The position numbers and the translations under genes were made by a program. Positions 16,038 to 22,924 of a DNA stretch of 64,000 nt are shown here, piece after piece. The stretch comes from Flavimobilis rhizosphaerae. GTDB taxonomy: Bacteria > Actinomycetota > Actinomycetes > Actinomycetales > Cellulomonadaceae. Below the pieces are notes generated by a model. That model was not told the DNA's origin and made no database searches. It was given only the letters and a program-made list of their open reading frames with translations. Positions within the stretch are counted from its first letter, which is position 1. Each line of letters starts with the position of its first letter. The DNA lies in contig NZ_JACZDF010000003.1 of assembly GCF_014852685.1 (NCBI RefSeq), forward strand, positions 124,001-188,000, read 5' to 3'.

Positions 16038-16086
16038 GACTCCGAGGTCGCGAGCACCGTGGAGCGGTGCTCACGACCTAGGAGTC
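16038..16086. repeat. Long hairpin, copy 1 of a dispersed 49-bp palindrome family
   Basis: The arms GACTCCGAGGTCGCGAGCAC and GTGCTCACGACCTAGGAGTC pair at all but two positions, with the core ACCG-TGGAG-CGGT between them. Related 49-bp palindromes occur at 46270, 47320 and 57701. It lies downstream of a minus-strand gene end and could act as a bidirectional terminator. Confidence 0.7.
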
Positions 16087-16163
16087 GTCCGGGGGCAAGG
16101 GCCACGGGAAGGGCCCGACGGGAAGGCCCGGGGCCACTATCTCGCGGCCCGGGACGAGCGCGG

Positions 16164-17702
16164 TCAGCGCGCCTGTCGGCCGCCCCGCCGGACCACCCAT
16201 CCGGCGAGGGCACCGGACGAGCCGATCGCAAGCCACAGGTCGTCGCCGACCCGGTAGAGGGGGACGTCGTCGACGCGTCCGCCGGCCCACACGTCGCCCC
16301 GGCGCGCGACCGCCCTGCCCGGCGCATCGGCGGCCACCCTGTCGAGGGTGATGCTCCACGCGGCGTCGGGCAGACTCGGCAGCCGCCGACGTGCGCGGCG
16401 GCGCCACGGGCGCCGTCGGAGCCACGCTCCTCGGACAGCCCCTGTCGCCGGGTCGGTCCGCAGGACGAGACCGCCGGGCAGGAGGACATCGCCCGGCTCG
16501 GGCTGCCCGGCCCCGGCGTCGACCGACCCGCACATCGGCCTGTCCGTCGGCGCGGCAGAGGCGTACGTGAACCGGTCCGACGGCCGCTCGGGTCCGTACC
16601 AGCCGATACGCAGCGGCACGCCTGGCACGACGACGTCGAAGCGTGCGGCGAGCTCGTCGACCCACCGCGCCCGCGGGGTGGCACCCACCTCGCGCAGGAG
16701 CGCGTCGACCCTCGTGCGCACCTCGTCGTCGGTCCGCGCGACGACGACGCGCCGCCCGGCGTGGTCGCACGTCCCCGTCGGCCGCGGGCACGTCTCGACG
16801 AACAGCCGACGCCTGAGGAGACGGTAGTTCTCCGGGTCGAAGCCCGGAGCGTCAGTCGGTTCACAGGTGCGCGCCACGATCTCGACGAGGCCGTGCCTCC
16901 CACGCGATCCTGCGGGCACGAGCTCGTCGACCTCGAGCCGACCCCGGGCCGCAGCCACGGCACGTCGCAGGTCGGCCGGCCTGAGGTGTGGCCGCAGGAG
17001 CGTCTCGATGTCATCGGCCTCGACGTACCAGTCGAAGGTCGCCCCGCCGAGCACGTCGACCCACCTGTCCTCCGCGTAGAACGCCCAGTCGAGCCCGACC
17101 TGGTCCCACGCTTCGGCGTCGGTGGGCCAGGGCGCCGGGTCGAGCATCTCGACGTGCTCGACGTACATCTCGAGGGTGCTCTCGTCGTCACCGAGGACGC
17201 GGCTGGGACCCTGAGACCACTGCGCCCACACCTCGGTGACGAGCACCGTCCCGCCCGGGAGCCGGACGACGCCGTGAAGGAGCCCGGGCCAGAGGTCGAG
17301 GATCGCGGGCAGTGCCGTACGCCCCGCGTCCGACGGCGTGCGGACCACACGTAGTCGCGGCTCGGCCTCGCTCGGGGGGCCATCATCGGCCGCGTCATCC
17401 ACCCAGGCGATCAACCCGTCATGCGACGCAGGGCCGTGCTCGGCAAGCCAGCTGGCGAGCTCGTCGTCGCTCGCGTACGCGCCCGACTCGGCGAGCGCGT
17501 CCCACTCGTCGTTGAGGCGCCGGGCCGCCTGCGCGGGCGTCGCACCCTGGCGCAGGGCGAGATACGCGACGTCGGGGAGTCGGTCGACGGCGTCGTAGAA
17601 GCCGCCCTCGTCGTCGGGCACGGAGGCAAAACGCTCGTGGAAGGAACGCCGGAACTCCCGGAGGTCCCGCGTCCGTGCTGCGTCGTCCGGTCGCATCCTC
17701 AC
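16164..17702 (-). CDS. Hypothetical protein
   Basis: A 512-residue cytoplasmic-looking protein with no signal peptide, membrane helix or family I recognise. Visible features are many Trp and acidic residues in the N-terminal half (EVWAQWSQGPS, EMYVEHVEML), CPRPTGTCD near the middle, and a very basic stretch (RRRPWRRRARRRLPS) towards the C-terminus. The start may be GTG 17702, whose GTGA overlaps the stop of the upstream gene, or ATG 17696, which is 9 nt after GGAGG. The coupling with the preceding gene implies a two-gene unit. This is a genuine gene judging by codon bias and coupling, but its function is unknown. Confidence 0.7.
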   Translation of the reverse strand: MRMRPDDAARTRDLREFRRSFHERFASVPDDEGGFYDAVDRLPDVAYLALRQGATPAQAARRLNDEWDALAESGAYASDDELASWLAEHGPASHDGLIAWVDDAADDGPPSEAEPRLRVVRTPSDAGRTALPAILDLWPGLLHGVVRLPGGTVLVTEVWAQWSQGPSRVLGDDESTLEMYVEHVEMLDPAPWPTDAEAWDQVGLDWAFYAEDRWVDVLGGATFDWYVEADDIETLLRPHLRPADLRRAVAAARGRLEVDELVPAGSRGRHGLVEIVARTCEPTDAPGFDPENYRLLRRRLFVETCPRPTGTCDHAGRRVVVARTDDEVRTRVDALLREVGATPRARWVDELAARFDVVVPGVPLRIGWYGPERPSDRFTYASAAPTDRPMCGSVDAGAGQPEPGDVLLPGGLVLRTDPATGAVRGAWLRRRPWRRRARRRLPSLPDAAWSITLDRVAADAPGRAVARRGDVWAGGRVDDVPLYRVGDDLWLAIGSSGALAGWVVRRGGRQAR

Positions 17703-18298
17703 GCACCTCCGTCGGCACGCGACGGGTCAGTCTCATGGGCCCACCTGCTGTCCGCGGGGGCGAGCGGGGGTTCTGCTGCGAGGGATCCGAGCGTCGTCCC
17801 GTAGCGGTCGCCGATGGCGACCTCGGCGAGGCTGCTCAGCCGCCAGCTGGACTCGGTCGCATGCCAGGTGCACTGGGGCGAGAGTTCCCAGAGGTCGAGG
17901 TGCCGTCGGCGCAGCGCGTGCGGGAGCCCGTACCAGCGCTGACCGGGCTCGTCGATGCACTCGATGCCGACGAGCGTGTCTGCGGTGAGCAATGACGCGA
18001 GCATCGCGCGGGTGCTGTCGAGGTCGACCGCAGGTGCATCAGGTGGCCAGTTGACGTGGTGCGCGGACGCGCGCTGGCTGAGCGGCGCCGGAGTGACGTG
18101 GTCGATGTCGCGGAGCCTGAGTGCCGTGATCCCGTCCGGGTGCCCGATGTCGGCCAGTTGGGCGAGGAGCACCCAGCGACGACCGAGCGCGAGGACCCGA
18201 CCGTCGCGACTGGCGCCATCGACGCGCTCGACCCGCACGACGGTCTCCGCGCGGAGGGCAGCGTCGAGCAGACGCGGGACGGGAGGAAAGATGGCCAT
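17699..18298 (-). CDS. Hypothetical protein
   Basis: A 199-residue protein without signal peptide or membrane helix. It has two similar segments, VVRVERVDGASRDGRVLALG and LVGIECIDEPGQRWYGLPHA, each of the form of a small beta-barrel (valine-rich strand, turn, Gly), so two SH3-like or Sm-like folds are possible. It is the first gene of the two-gene unit with the 512-residue protein and overlaps it by 4 bp. No family name is offered. Confidence 0.65.
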   Translation of the reverse strand: MAIFPPVPRLLDAALRAETVVRVERVDGASRDGRVLALGRRWVLLAQLADIGHPDGITALRLRDIDHVTPAPLSQRASAHHVNWPPDAPAVDLDSTRAMLASLLTADTLVGIECIDEPGQRWYGLPHALRRRHLDLWELSPQCTWHATESSWRLSSLAEVAIGDRYGTTLGSLAAEPPLAPADSRWAHETDPSRADGGA

Positions 18299-18351
18299 GC
18301 CGCATGATCCCGCACCTGAAGACCGCCGTCGACGGGTTTGCGCAGCACCCT

Positions 18352-18385
18352 CGCGAGATAGGGGTCGCGCGTCCCCTATCTCGCG
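18352..18385 (-). terminator. Hairpin terminator of the beta-glucosidase gene
   Basis: A perfect 13-bp stem, CGCGAGATAGGGG paired with CCCCTATCTCGCG around an 8-nt loop, lies 12 bp past the stop of the GH1 gene. The right arm plus GGCC (CTATCTCGCGGCC) recurs at 16137-16149. Confidence 0.75.
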
Positions 18386-18397
18386 GCCAAGGGAATG

Positions 18398-19780
18398 TCA
18401 GAAGGTGCGGGTCGCGATGACGTCCCGGTACCAGAGCGCCGAGTCTTTCGGCGTGCGTTCGAGAGTGTCGTACTCGACGCGGACGATGCCGAAGCGGCGG
18501 GCGTAGCCGTAGCGCCACTCGAAGTTGTCGAGGAGCGACCACACGAAGTAGCCGCGCAGGTCGACGCCGTCGGCGCGCGCGTCGAGGGCTGCGGCGAGGT
18601 GGCGTCGGACGTAGTCGATGCGCGCGTCGTCGTGGATCGCGCCGTCGGGCGCGACCTCGTCGTCGAAGGCTGCGCCGTTCTCGGTGATGACGAGAGGCAG
18701 GTCCGGGTAGCGGACGGACAGGCCGCGCAGCAGGCTCCCGAGCGCGTCGGGGTCGATGTTCCAGCCCATCGCGGTGTGCGGGCCGGGCATGGCGAGGAAG
18801 TCGACATCCTCGGCACCCGGCCACGCGGACGTCGCGCCGCGCCTGTGGCCGTCGGCGAGCTCGCGCTCGCCGCGCCCGTCCCACATCCGCACCGCGTTCG
18901 ACGAGTAGTAGTTGACGCCGAGGTTGCTGAGCGGCTGCGCGATGGTCGCGAGGTCACCGTCGTGGACGAACGCCCAATCGGTGACGTCCTCGGTGACGCG
19001 GACGAGCCGCTCGGAGAGCCGCCCCTCGACCATGGGGACGAGGAACGTGTCGTTGGCGAGGGCGTCGACCTTCTCGACGGCGGCGGGGCCGGTGGGGCCG
19101 TCGGGCGTGAAGACGTGGAAGTTCAGGGTGACGGAGAACTTCGCGTCCGGGCGCACGACGGGCTTGAGTGCGGCGATCGCGGAGCCGTGCGCGAGGCTGA
19201 GGTGGTGGGCGGCGACGAGCGGATCCTCGCGGCCGGTGAGGCCGGGCGCGTGCCCGCCGGAGCCGTAGCCGAGGTAGGCGGAGCACCAGGGTTCGTTGAG
19301 CGTCGTCCACGTGTCGACGCGGTCGCCGAGGGCGGTGCCGACGACGTGCGCGTAGTCGGCAAACACGGCCGCGGTGCTGCGGTCGAGCCAGCCGCCGGTG
19401 TCCTGCAGCGCCTGCGGCAGGTCCCAGTGGTAGAGCGTTGCGACGGGCGCGATGCCCCGCTCGAGCAGCCCGTCGACGAGCCGGGAGTAGAAGTCGAGCC
19501 CGGCACGGTTGACCTGGCCGCGGCCCCGGGGGAGGACGCGCGGCCAGGAGATCGAGAAGCGGTAGGCGTCGAGACCGAGGTCCGCCATGAGGTCGAGGTC
19601 GGGCTCGAGGCGGTGGTAGTGGTCCGCGGCCGTGTCGCCGGTGTCGTCGTCGAGGATCGTCCCCGGGACGTGGCTGAAGGTGTCCCAGATGGAGGGTCCG
19701 CGGCCGTCCTCGGTGGCCGCGCCCTCGATCTGGTAGGCGGCGGTGGCCGCTCCGAGGACGAAGTCGTCGGGCACGTGCAT
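18398..19780 (-). CDS. GH1 beta-glucosidase
   Basis: Retaining glycoside hydrolase family 1 enzyme that releases glucose from cellobiose and other beta-glucosides; cytoplasmic, as there is no signal peptide. It has 460 residues, the usual GH1 length. The acid/base Glu163 is in TLNEPW and the nucleophile Glu367 in ITENG; sugar-binding landmarks YRFSISWPR, LYHWDLPQ and WSLLDNFEW are all intact. The start at 19780 is preferred over upstream in-frame starts because it has a GGAG site and a CelR-like operator lies just upstream. It is monocistronic, ending in a strong hairpin. Confidence 0.95.
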   Translation of the reverse strand: MHVPDDFVLGAATAAYQIEGAATEDGRGPSIWDTFSHVPGTILDDDTGDTAADHYHRLEPDLDLMADLGLDAYRFSISWPRVLPRGRGQVNRAGLDFYSRLVDGLLERGIAPVATLYHWDLPQALQDTGGWLDRSTAAVFADYAHVVGTALGDRVDTWTTLNEPWCSAYLGYGSGGHAPGLTGREDPLVAAHHLSLAHGSAIAALKPVVRPDAKFSVTLNFHVFTPDGPTGPAAVEKVDALANDTFLVPMVEGRLSERLVRVTEDVTDWAFVHDGDLATIAQPLSNLGVNYYSSNAVRMWDGRGERELADGHRRGATSAWPGAEDVDFLAMPGPHTAMGWNIDPDALGSLLRGLSVRYPDLPLVITENGAAFDDEVAPDGAIHDDARIDYVRRHLAAALDARADGVDLRGYFVWSLLDNFEWRYGYARRFGIVRVEYDTLERTPKDSALWYRDVIATRTF

Positions 19781-19799
19781 GGGGGCTCCTTCGCCGTCG

Positions 19800-19813
19800 T
19801 GGAAACGCTCCCA
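19800..19813. promoter_or_regulatory. CelR/LacI-type operator upstream of the beta-glucosidase
   Basis: TGGAAACGCTCCCA (TGGGAGCGTTTCCA on the gene strand) matches the actinobacterial CelR site TGGGAGCGCTCCCA at 12 of 14 positions. It lies 20 bp upstream of the GH1 start, suggesting induction by cello-oligosaccharides. The cognate regulator is not obviously in this window. Confidence 0.6.
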
Positions 19814-19874
19814 CATGGTGTCACGAATCGAGGTCGTGAGCGACCCCCTTCCCTCCGCCCACCCCACCCACCGG

Positions 19875-19880
19875 TAGGGT
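19875..19880 (+). promoter_or_regulatory. -10 element of a leaderless promoter
   Basis: TAGGGT lies 6 nt upstream of the ATG at 19887, the spacing seen at other start codons in this window. Confidence 0.5.
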
Positions 19881-19886
19881 CGGGCC

Positions 19887-20351
19887 ATGACCGACACGAC
19901 CCGCCCCGGCTACGACGGTCCGCACGGGAGCATCGTCGCCCGCTCGGTCGCACTCGGCGTCCTCGTCGGCACGCTCACCGGCCTGCTCATGGGCATCGCC
20001 GCCTCGTGGGGCACGCTCGAGTACGCGCCGCTCACCGCGATCTTCGGCACGCTCGCGGGCGTCGCTTCGGGGGCCGTCGTCGGCCTCGTCCTCACGCCGG
20101 TCGTCCGCGGGCTCGCCCGCGCACGGACGGGTCGCCCGACACCCGCCGAGCTCGCGACGGTCGCGTCGCTCCCCGTCGCGATCATCCTCGCGCTCGTGAT
20201 GTTCTTCCGCGGCGCGGAGTGGCCGCTGTTCCTCCTCGGGCTGGGGGCGCTCAGCCTCGTCATCGTCGTCGGCGTCGTCGTGCGGCTCCTGCCGTGGGCG
20301 TGGGCGCCGCTGCGCGGCGTCGAGCCTGCCACGGGGCCGACGGTCCCGTGA
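19887..20351 (+). CDS. Small integral membrane protein, function unknown
   Basis: A 154-residue protein with four predicted membrane helices: two Gly/Ala-rich ones around residues 18-65 with small-residue motifs (GVLVGTLTGLLMG, GTLAGVASGAVVG), then a short basic loop (RARTGR) and two more (90-135). No family is recognised. The stop overlaps the start of the TusA-like gene (GTGA), so the two are cotranscribed from what looks like a leaderless promoter. Confidence 0.75.
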   Translation: MTDTTRPGYDGPHGSIVARSVALGVLVGTLTGLLMGIAASWGTLEYAPLTAIFGTLAGVASGAVVGLVLTPVVRGLARARTGRPTPAELATVASLPVAIILALVMFFRGAEWPLFLLGLGALSLVIVVGVVVRLLPWAWAPLRGVEPATGPTVP

Positions 20352-20656
20352 CACTGCCCCCGACGGTCGCCGCGGAGCTCGGCGACGACGGCATCTGGCA
20401 CGTCGACGGCGGCGATCTCGGCTGCGCGCGCCTGCTCATCCACCTGCGCCGGCACGTCGCGACCCTCGAGCCCGGGACCGTCGTCCACCTCACCTCGACG
20501 GACCCGGTCGCGCCGATCGACCTGCCCGCGTGGTGCCGCCTCACGGGGCACGTCTACCTCGGACTCGTCGATCTTGCCGAGCGCCCGACCTACGCGATCG
20601 AGGTCGCGGCCGCTCCGACGCCGACAGATCCGGACAGGCCCTGGCACCGGGCCTGA
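20348..20656 (+). CDS. TusA/SirA-like sulfurtransferase-family protein
   Basis: A 102-residue protein with the TusA fold pattern: DLGCARLLIHLRRHVATLEP, then VHLTSTDPVAPIDLPAWCRL and TGHVYLG. The Cys after the first strand (Cys of LGCARL) corresponds to the sulfur-carrying Cys, but the CPxP motif of true TusA is replaced by CARL, so sulfur transfer is uncertain. The GTG start overlaps the upstream stop. The neighbouring membrane protein could be its partner. Confidence 0.7.
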   Translation: MTLPPTVAAELGDDGIWHVDGGDLGCARLLIHLRRHVATLEPGTVVHLTSTDPVAPIDLPAWCRLTGHVYLGLVDLAERPTYAIEVAAAPTPTDPDRPWHRA

Positions 20657-20660
20657 AGAC

Positions 20661-20692
20661 GACGAGAGCCACCCCGCGGGGTGGCTCTCGTC
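20661..20692. terminator. Terminator hairpin shared by tRNA-Arg and the TusA-like gene (copy 1)
   Basis: GACGAGAGCCACCCC pairs perfectly with GGGGTGGCTCTCGTC. It serves the minus-strand tRNA-Arg on one side and the plus-strand TusA-like gene on the other. An almost identical copy lies at 26441-26470. Confidence 0.8.
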
Positions 20693-20698
20693 ATGCGG

Positions 20699-20771
20699 TG
20701 CGCCCGGAGGGATTCGAACCCCCAACCTTCTGATCCGTAGTCAGATGCTCTATCCGTTGAGCTACGGGCGC
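20699..20771 (-). tRNA. tRNA-Arg (anticodon ACG), copy 1
   Basis: A 73-nt cloverleaf with acceptor GCGCCCG/CGGGCGC, anticodon stem TCTGA/TCAGA with loop CTACGGA, and T arm GGGGGTTCGAATCCCTC. CCA is not encoded. Identical in sequence to the gene at 26477-26549. Confidence 0.95.
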
Positions 20772-20985
20772 GTGGTCGACCTCGCGGAAGACCTCGAAGA
20801 GCATACCTGCTCCGACGCCCCGGTGCCGCCACCCTCCCATCTGTTGCCGCTCCCCCGAGGTCGGCCCATAGTGAGATCTCGGCAACTTCTCGCCGTCGAC
20901 GACAGTCAGCTCTTCACGCACGCCAGATCCCGTCGCCTCCCGGAGCCTCCGGGGACGCGGGGCCACCGAGGATGAGGAGAGAGCC

Positions 20986-21567
20986 ATGACAGACAGCACG
21001 TTGATCCTGCGGGGCCTGCGTCGCCTCGAGGACGCCCGCGGTCTTGACGGGGCAGCCGACGTCCTGCGCCGCGCGAGCGCCGCCGTCACGGCCGCCAGAC
21101 CGGCGCGCGACATCCTGCAGGGAAGGCCGCTCGGACATCCGGTCCACGCCGCGCTCGCCATGGCGCCGGTCGGCGCGTGGATGTCGAGCGCACTGCTCTC
21201 CCGCGACGGGCACGGGCCGGCGGCACGAACCCTCCTGCGGTTCGCGCTCCTGTCGGCGCCCGTCGTGGGACTTGCGGGCGTGGCCGACGTGGGCCGCCTT
21301 GACCACGCTCGCCGGCGCGTGGCCGCCGTCCATGTCGCGTCGAACGTGGTGGCCGGGACCCTCGGCGCCACCGCCCTCGTCCGCTCGCGCGCGGGTGACC
21401 AGCCTGCGCGTCTGCTCTCGTGGGCGGGTTTGGGCGCGCTCATGGCCGGGGGTTTCCTCGGCGGGCACCTCTCCTCGCGGCTCGGCCCTCCGCCACCTCC
21501 TACCGCCGGTGAGGACCGGCCGCTCGGGCTGCTCGTCAGCGTCGAGGAGCCTGACTCCGTCCCGTGA
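20986..21567 (+). CDS. DUF2231-like membrane protein
   Basis: A 193-residue protein with four predicted membrane helices and the DUF2231 hallmark GHPVHAALAMAPVGAW near residue 48. Similar proteins occur near iron or redox enzymes. The ATG has a GAGGAGAG site 6 nt upstream. It is followed 44 bp later by the iron-redox enzyme on the same strand. The function of the family is not established. Confidence 0.75.
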   Translation: MTDSTLILRGLRRLEDARGLDGAADVLRRASAAVTAARPARDILQGRPLGHPVHAALAMAPVGAWMSSALLSRDGHGPAARTLLRFALLSAPVVGLAGVADVGRLDHARRRVAAVHVASNVVAGTLGATALVRSRAGDQPARLLSWAGLGALMAGGFLGGHLSSRLGPPPPPTAGEDRPLGLLVSVEEPDSVP

Positions 21568-21611
21568 CCACGTCGTCCCGTCCGTCCCCGCCACCCGCTA
21601 GGAGTCCCCGA

Positions 21612-22667
21612 ATGTCGTCTGCCACGTTGTCGATCCAGCGTCCTGCTGCAGGCTCTCGGCTGCCCCTGCCTGCGGCACGGGGTCCGCTGAGCGAGCAGGT
21701 CCTCGGAACGCTCGCGGCTGGCGGGCCGGGAACGGCGGTGCTGCCGTCCGCGGCAGGGATCGACCCGACGAGCGACCTCGTCGCGGACGAGGACGTCCAG
21801 CTCACGCTCTTCTGCCTGCAGGAGCTGCACTACCGCGGCCTCGAGGACGTCGACGACGCGTGGGAGTGGGACGTGTCGGCGATCGCGCTGCGCCGCGACC
21901 TCGAGGACGCGTTCGAGGCGCACCTGCGCGGGCGCGTCACCGTGCCGGACGTCGTCGCGACGACGGCGGACGACGTCGCACGCGTCCTCTTCGGGATGAC
22001 GGCGAGCAGCGGCGGGCCGAGCCTCGCGCGGTTCGTCGCCCGGAAGGCGTCCCTCGCCCAGCTCCGCGAGGTGCTCGTCCACAAGTCGGTCTACCAGCTC
22101 AAGGAGGCGGACCCGCACACGTGGGCGATCCCGCGCCTCACGGGTCGGGCCAAGGCGGCGGCGGTCGAGATCCAGGCGGACGAGTACGGCGGCGGGCACC
22201 TCGCGTCGATGCACTCCGAGCTGTTCCGCAGGACCCTGCGGGCGCTCGACCTCGACGACCACTACGGCGCGTACGTCGACGCCGTGCCCGCGGTGACGCT
22301 CGCGACGTCGACGTTCATGTCGCTCGCGGGTCTCAACCGGCGCCTGCGCGGCGCGATCACCGGGCACCTCGCCGCGTTCGAGATGACGTCGTCGATCCCG
22401 AGCCGGCAGTACGCCGACGGCATGCGACGCCTGGGCCTCGGCGAAGACGCGACCGGGTACTTCGACGAGCACGTCGAGGCCGACGCCGTCCACGAGCAGA
22501 TCGCGGGCCGCGACCTCGCGGGCGGGCTCGTCGAGGCGGAGCCGCACCTCCTGGGTGACGTCCTCTTCGGCGCCGGCGCGTGCCTCCTTCTCGACGATCT
22601 GGCCGCCGCGCGCCACCTCGCCGCGTTCGACGCGGGCACGTCCTCGCTGCGGGAGGTGGCCGCATGA
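21612..22667 (+). CDS. Iron-containing redox enzyme family protein (haem-oxygenase-like fold)
   Basis: The 351 residues have the all-helical haem-oxygenase-like di-iron pattern: LQELHYRGLE, EIQADEYGGGHLASMHSEL and YFDEHVEADAVHEQ supply the Glu/His ligands of a di-iron site. The substrate is unknown. The ATG at 21612 is chosen for its AGGAG site at 8 nt; a GTG at 21564 overlapping the DUF2231 stop is the alternative. Its stop overlaps the CDGSH gene by 4 bp, so an oxygenase/reductase pair is likely, with the CDGSH protein as electron donor (inference). Confidence 0.8.
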   Translation: MSSATLSIQRPAAGSRLPLPAARGPLSEQVLGTLAAGGPGTAVLPSAAGIDPTSDLVADEDVQLTLFCLQELHYRGLEDVDDAWEWDVSAIALRRDLEDAFEAHLRGRVTVPDVVATTADDVARVLFGMTASSGGPSLARFVARKASLAQLREVLVHKSVYQLKEADPHTWAIPRLTGRAKAAAVEIQADEYGGGHLASMHSELFRRTLRALDLDDHYGAYVDAVPAVTLATSTFMSLAGLNRRLRGAITGHLAAFEMTSSIPSRQYADGMRRLGLGEDATGYFDEHVEADAVHEQIAGRDLAGGLVEAEPHLLGDVLFGAGACLLLDDLAAARHLAAFDAGTSSLREVAA

Positions 22668-22900
22668 GCGCGCGCGACGGCGTCGAGATGACCCTGTGCC
22701 CCGACGGGCCCATCCTCGTGCGCGGTGCAGCGCACATCGTCACGAGCGACGGTCGGACCGTCGCCCGCAACCGTCCCACTGTCGCCCTGTGCCGCTGCGG
22801 CGGCTCGGCGATCAAGCCGTTCTGCGACGGCACCCACAAGGTCAACGGGTTCACGACGTCCGACGGGATCGAGGTCTCGGACACCACCGTCGACGACTGA
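22664..22900 (+). CDS. CDGSH iron-sulfur domain protein
   Basis: A small 78-residue protein whose single CDGSH domain would bind a 2Fe-2S cluster through three Cys and one His. The motif is CRCGGSAIKPFCDGTH. It starts inside the stop codon of the iron-redox enzyme gene (ATGA), which makes it the probable redox partner of that enzyme. It ends 25 bp before the convergent ligD stop. Confidence 0.92.
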   Translation: MSARDGVEMTLCPDGPILVRGAAHIVTSDGRTVARNRPTVALCRCGGSAIKPFCDGTHKVNGFTTSDGIEVSDTTVDD

Positions 22901-22924
22901 CGCGGTGCCGTCCACCTCGCGGTG

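Noticed and set aside
14135-16081. 648-residue plus-strand frame opposite the Abhydrolase_9 gene
   Set aside because: Asp/Glu/Arg/Gly-rich antisense shadow without domain signatures.
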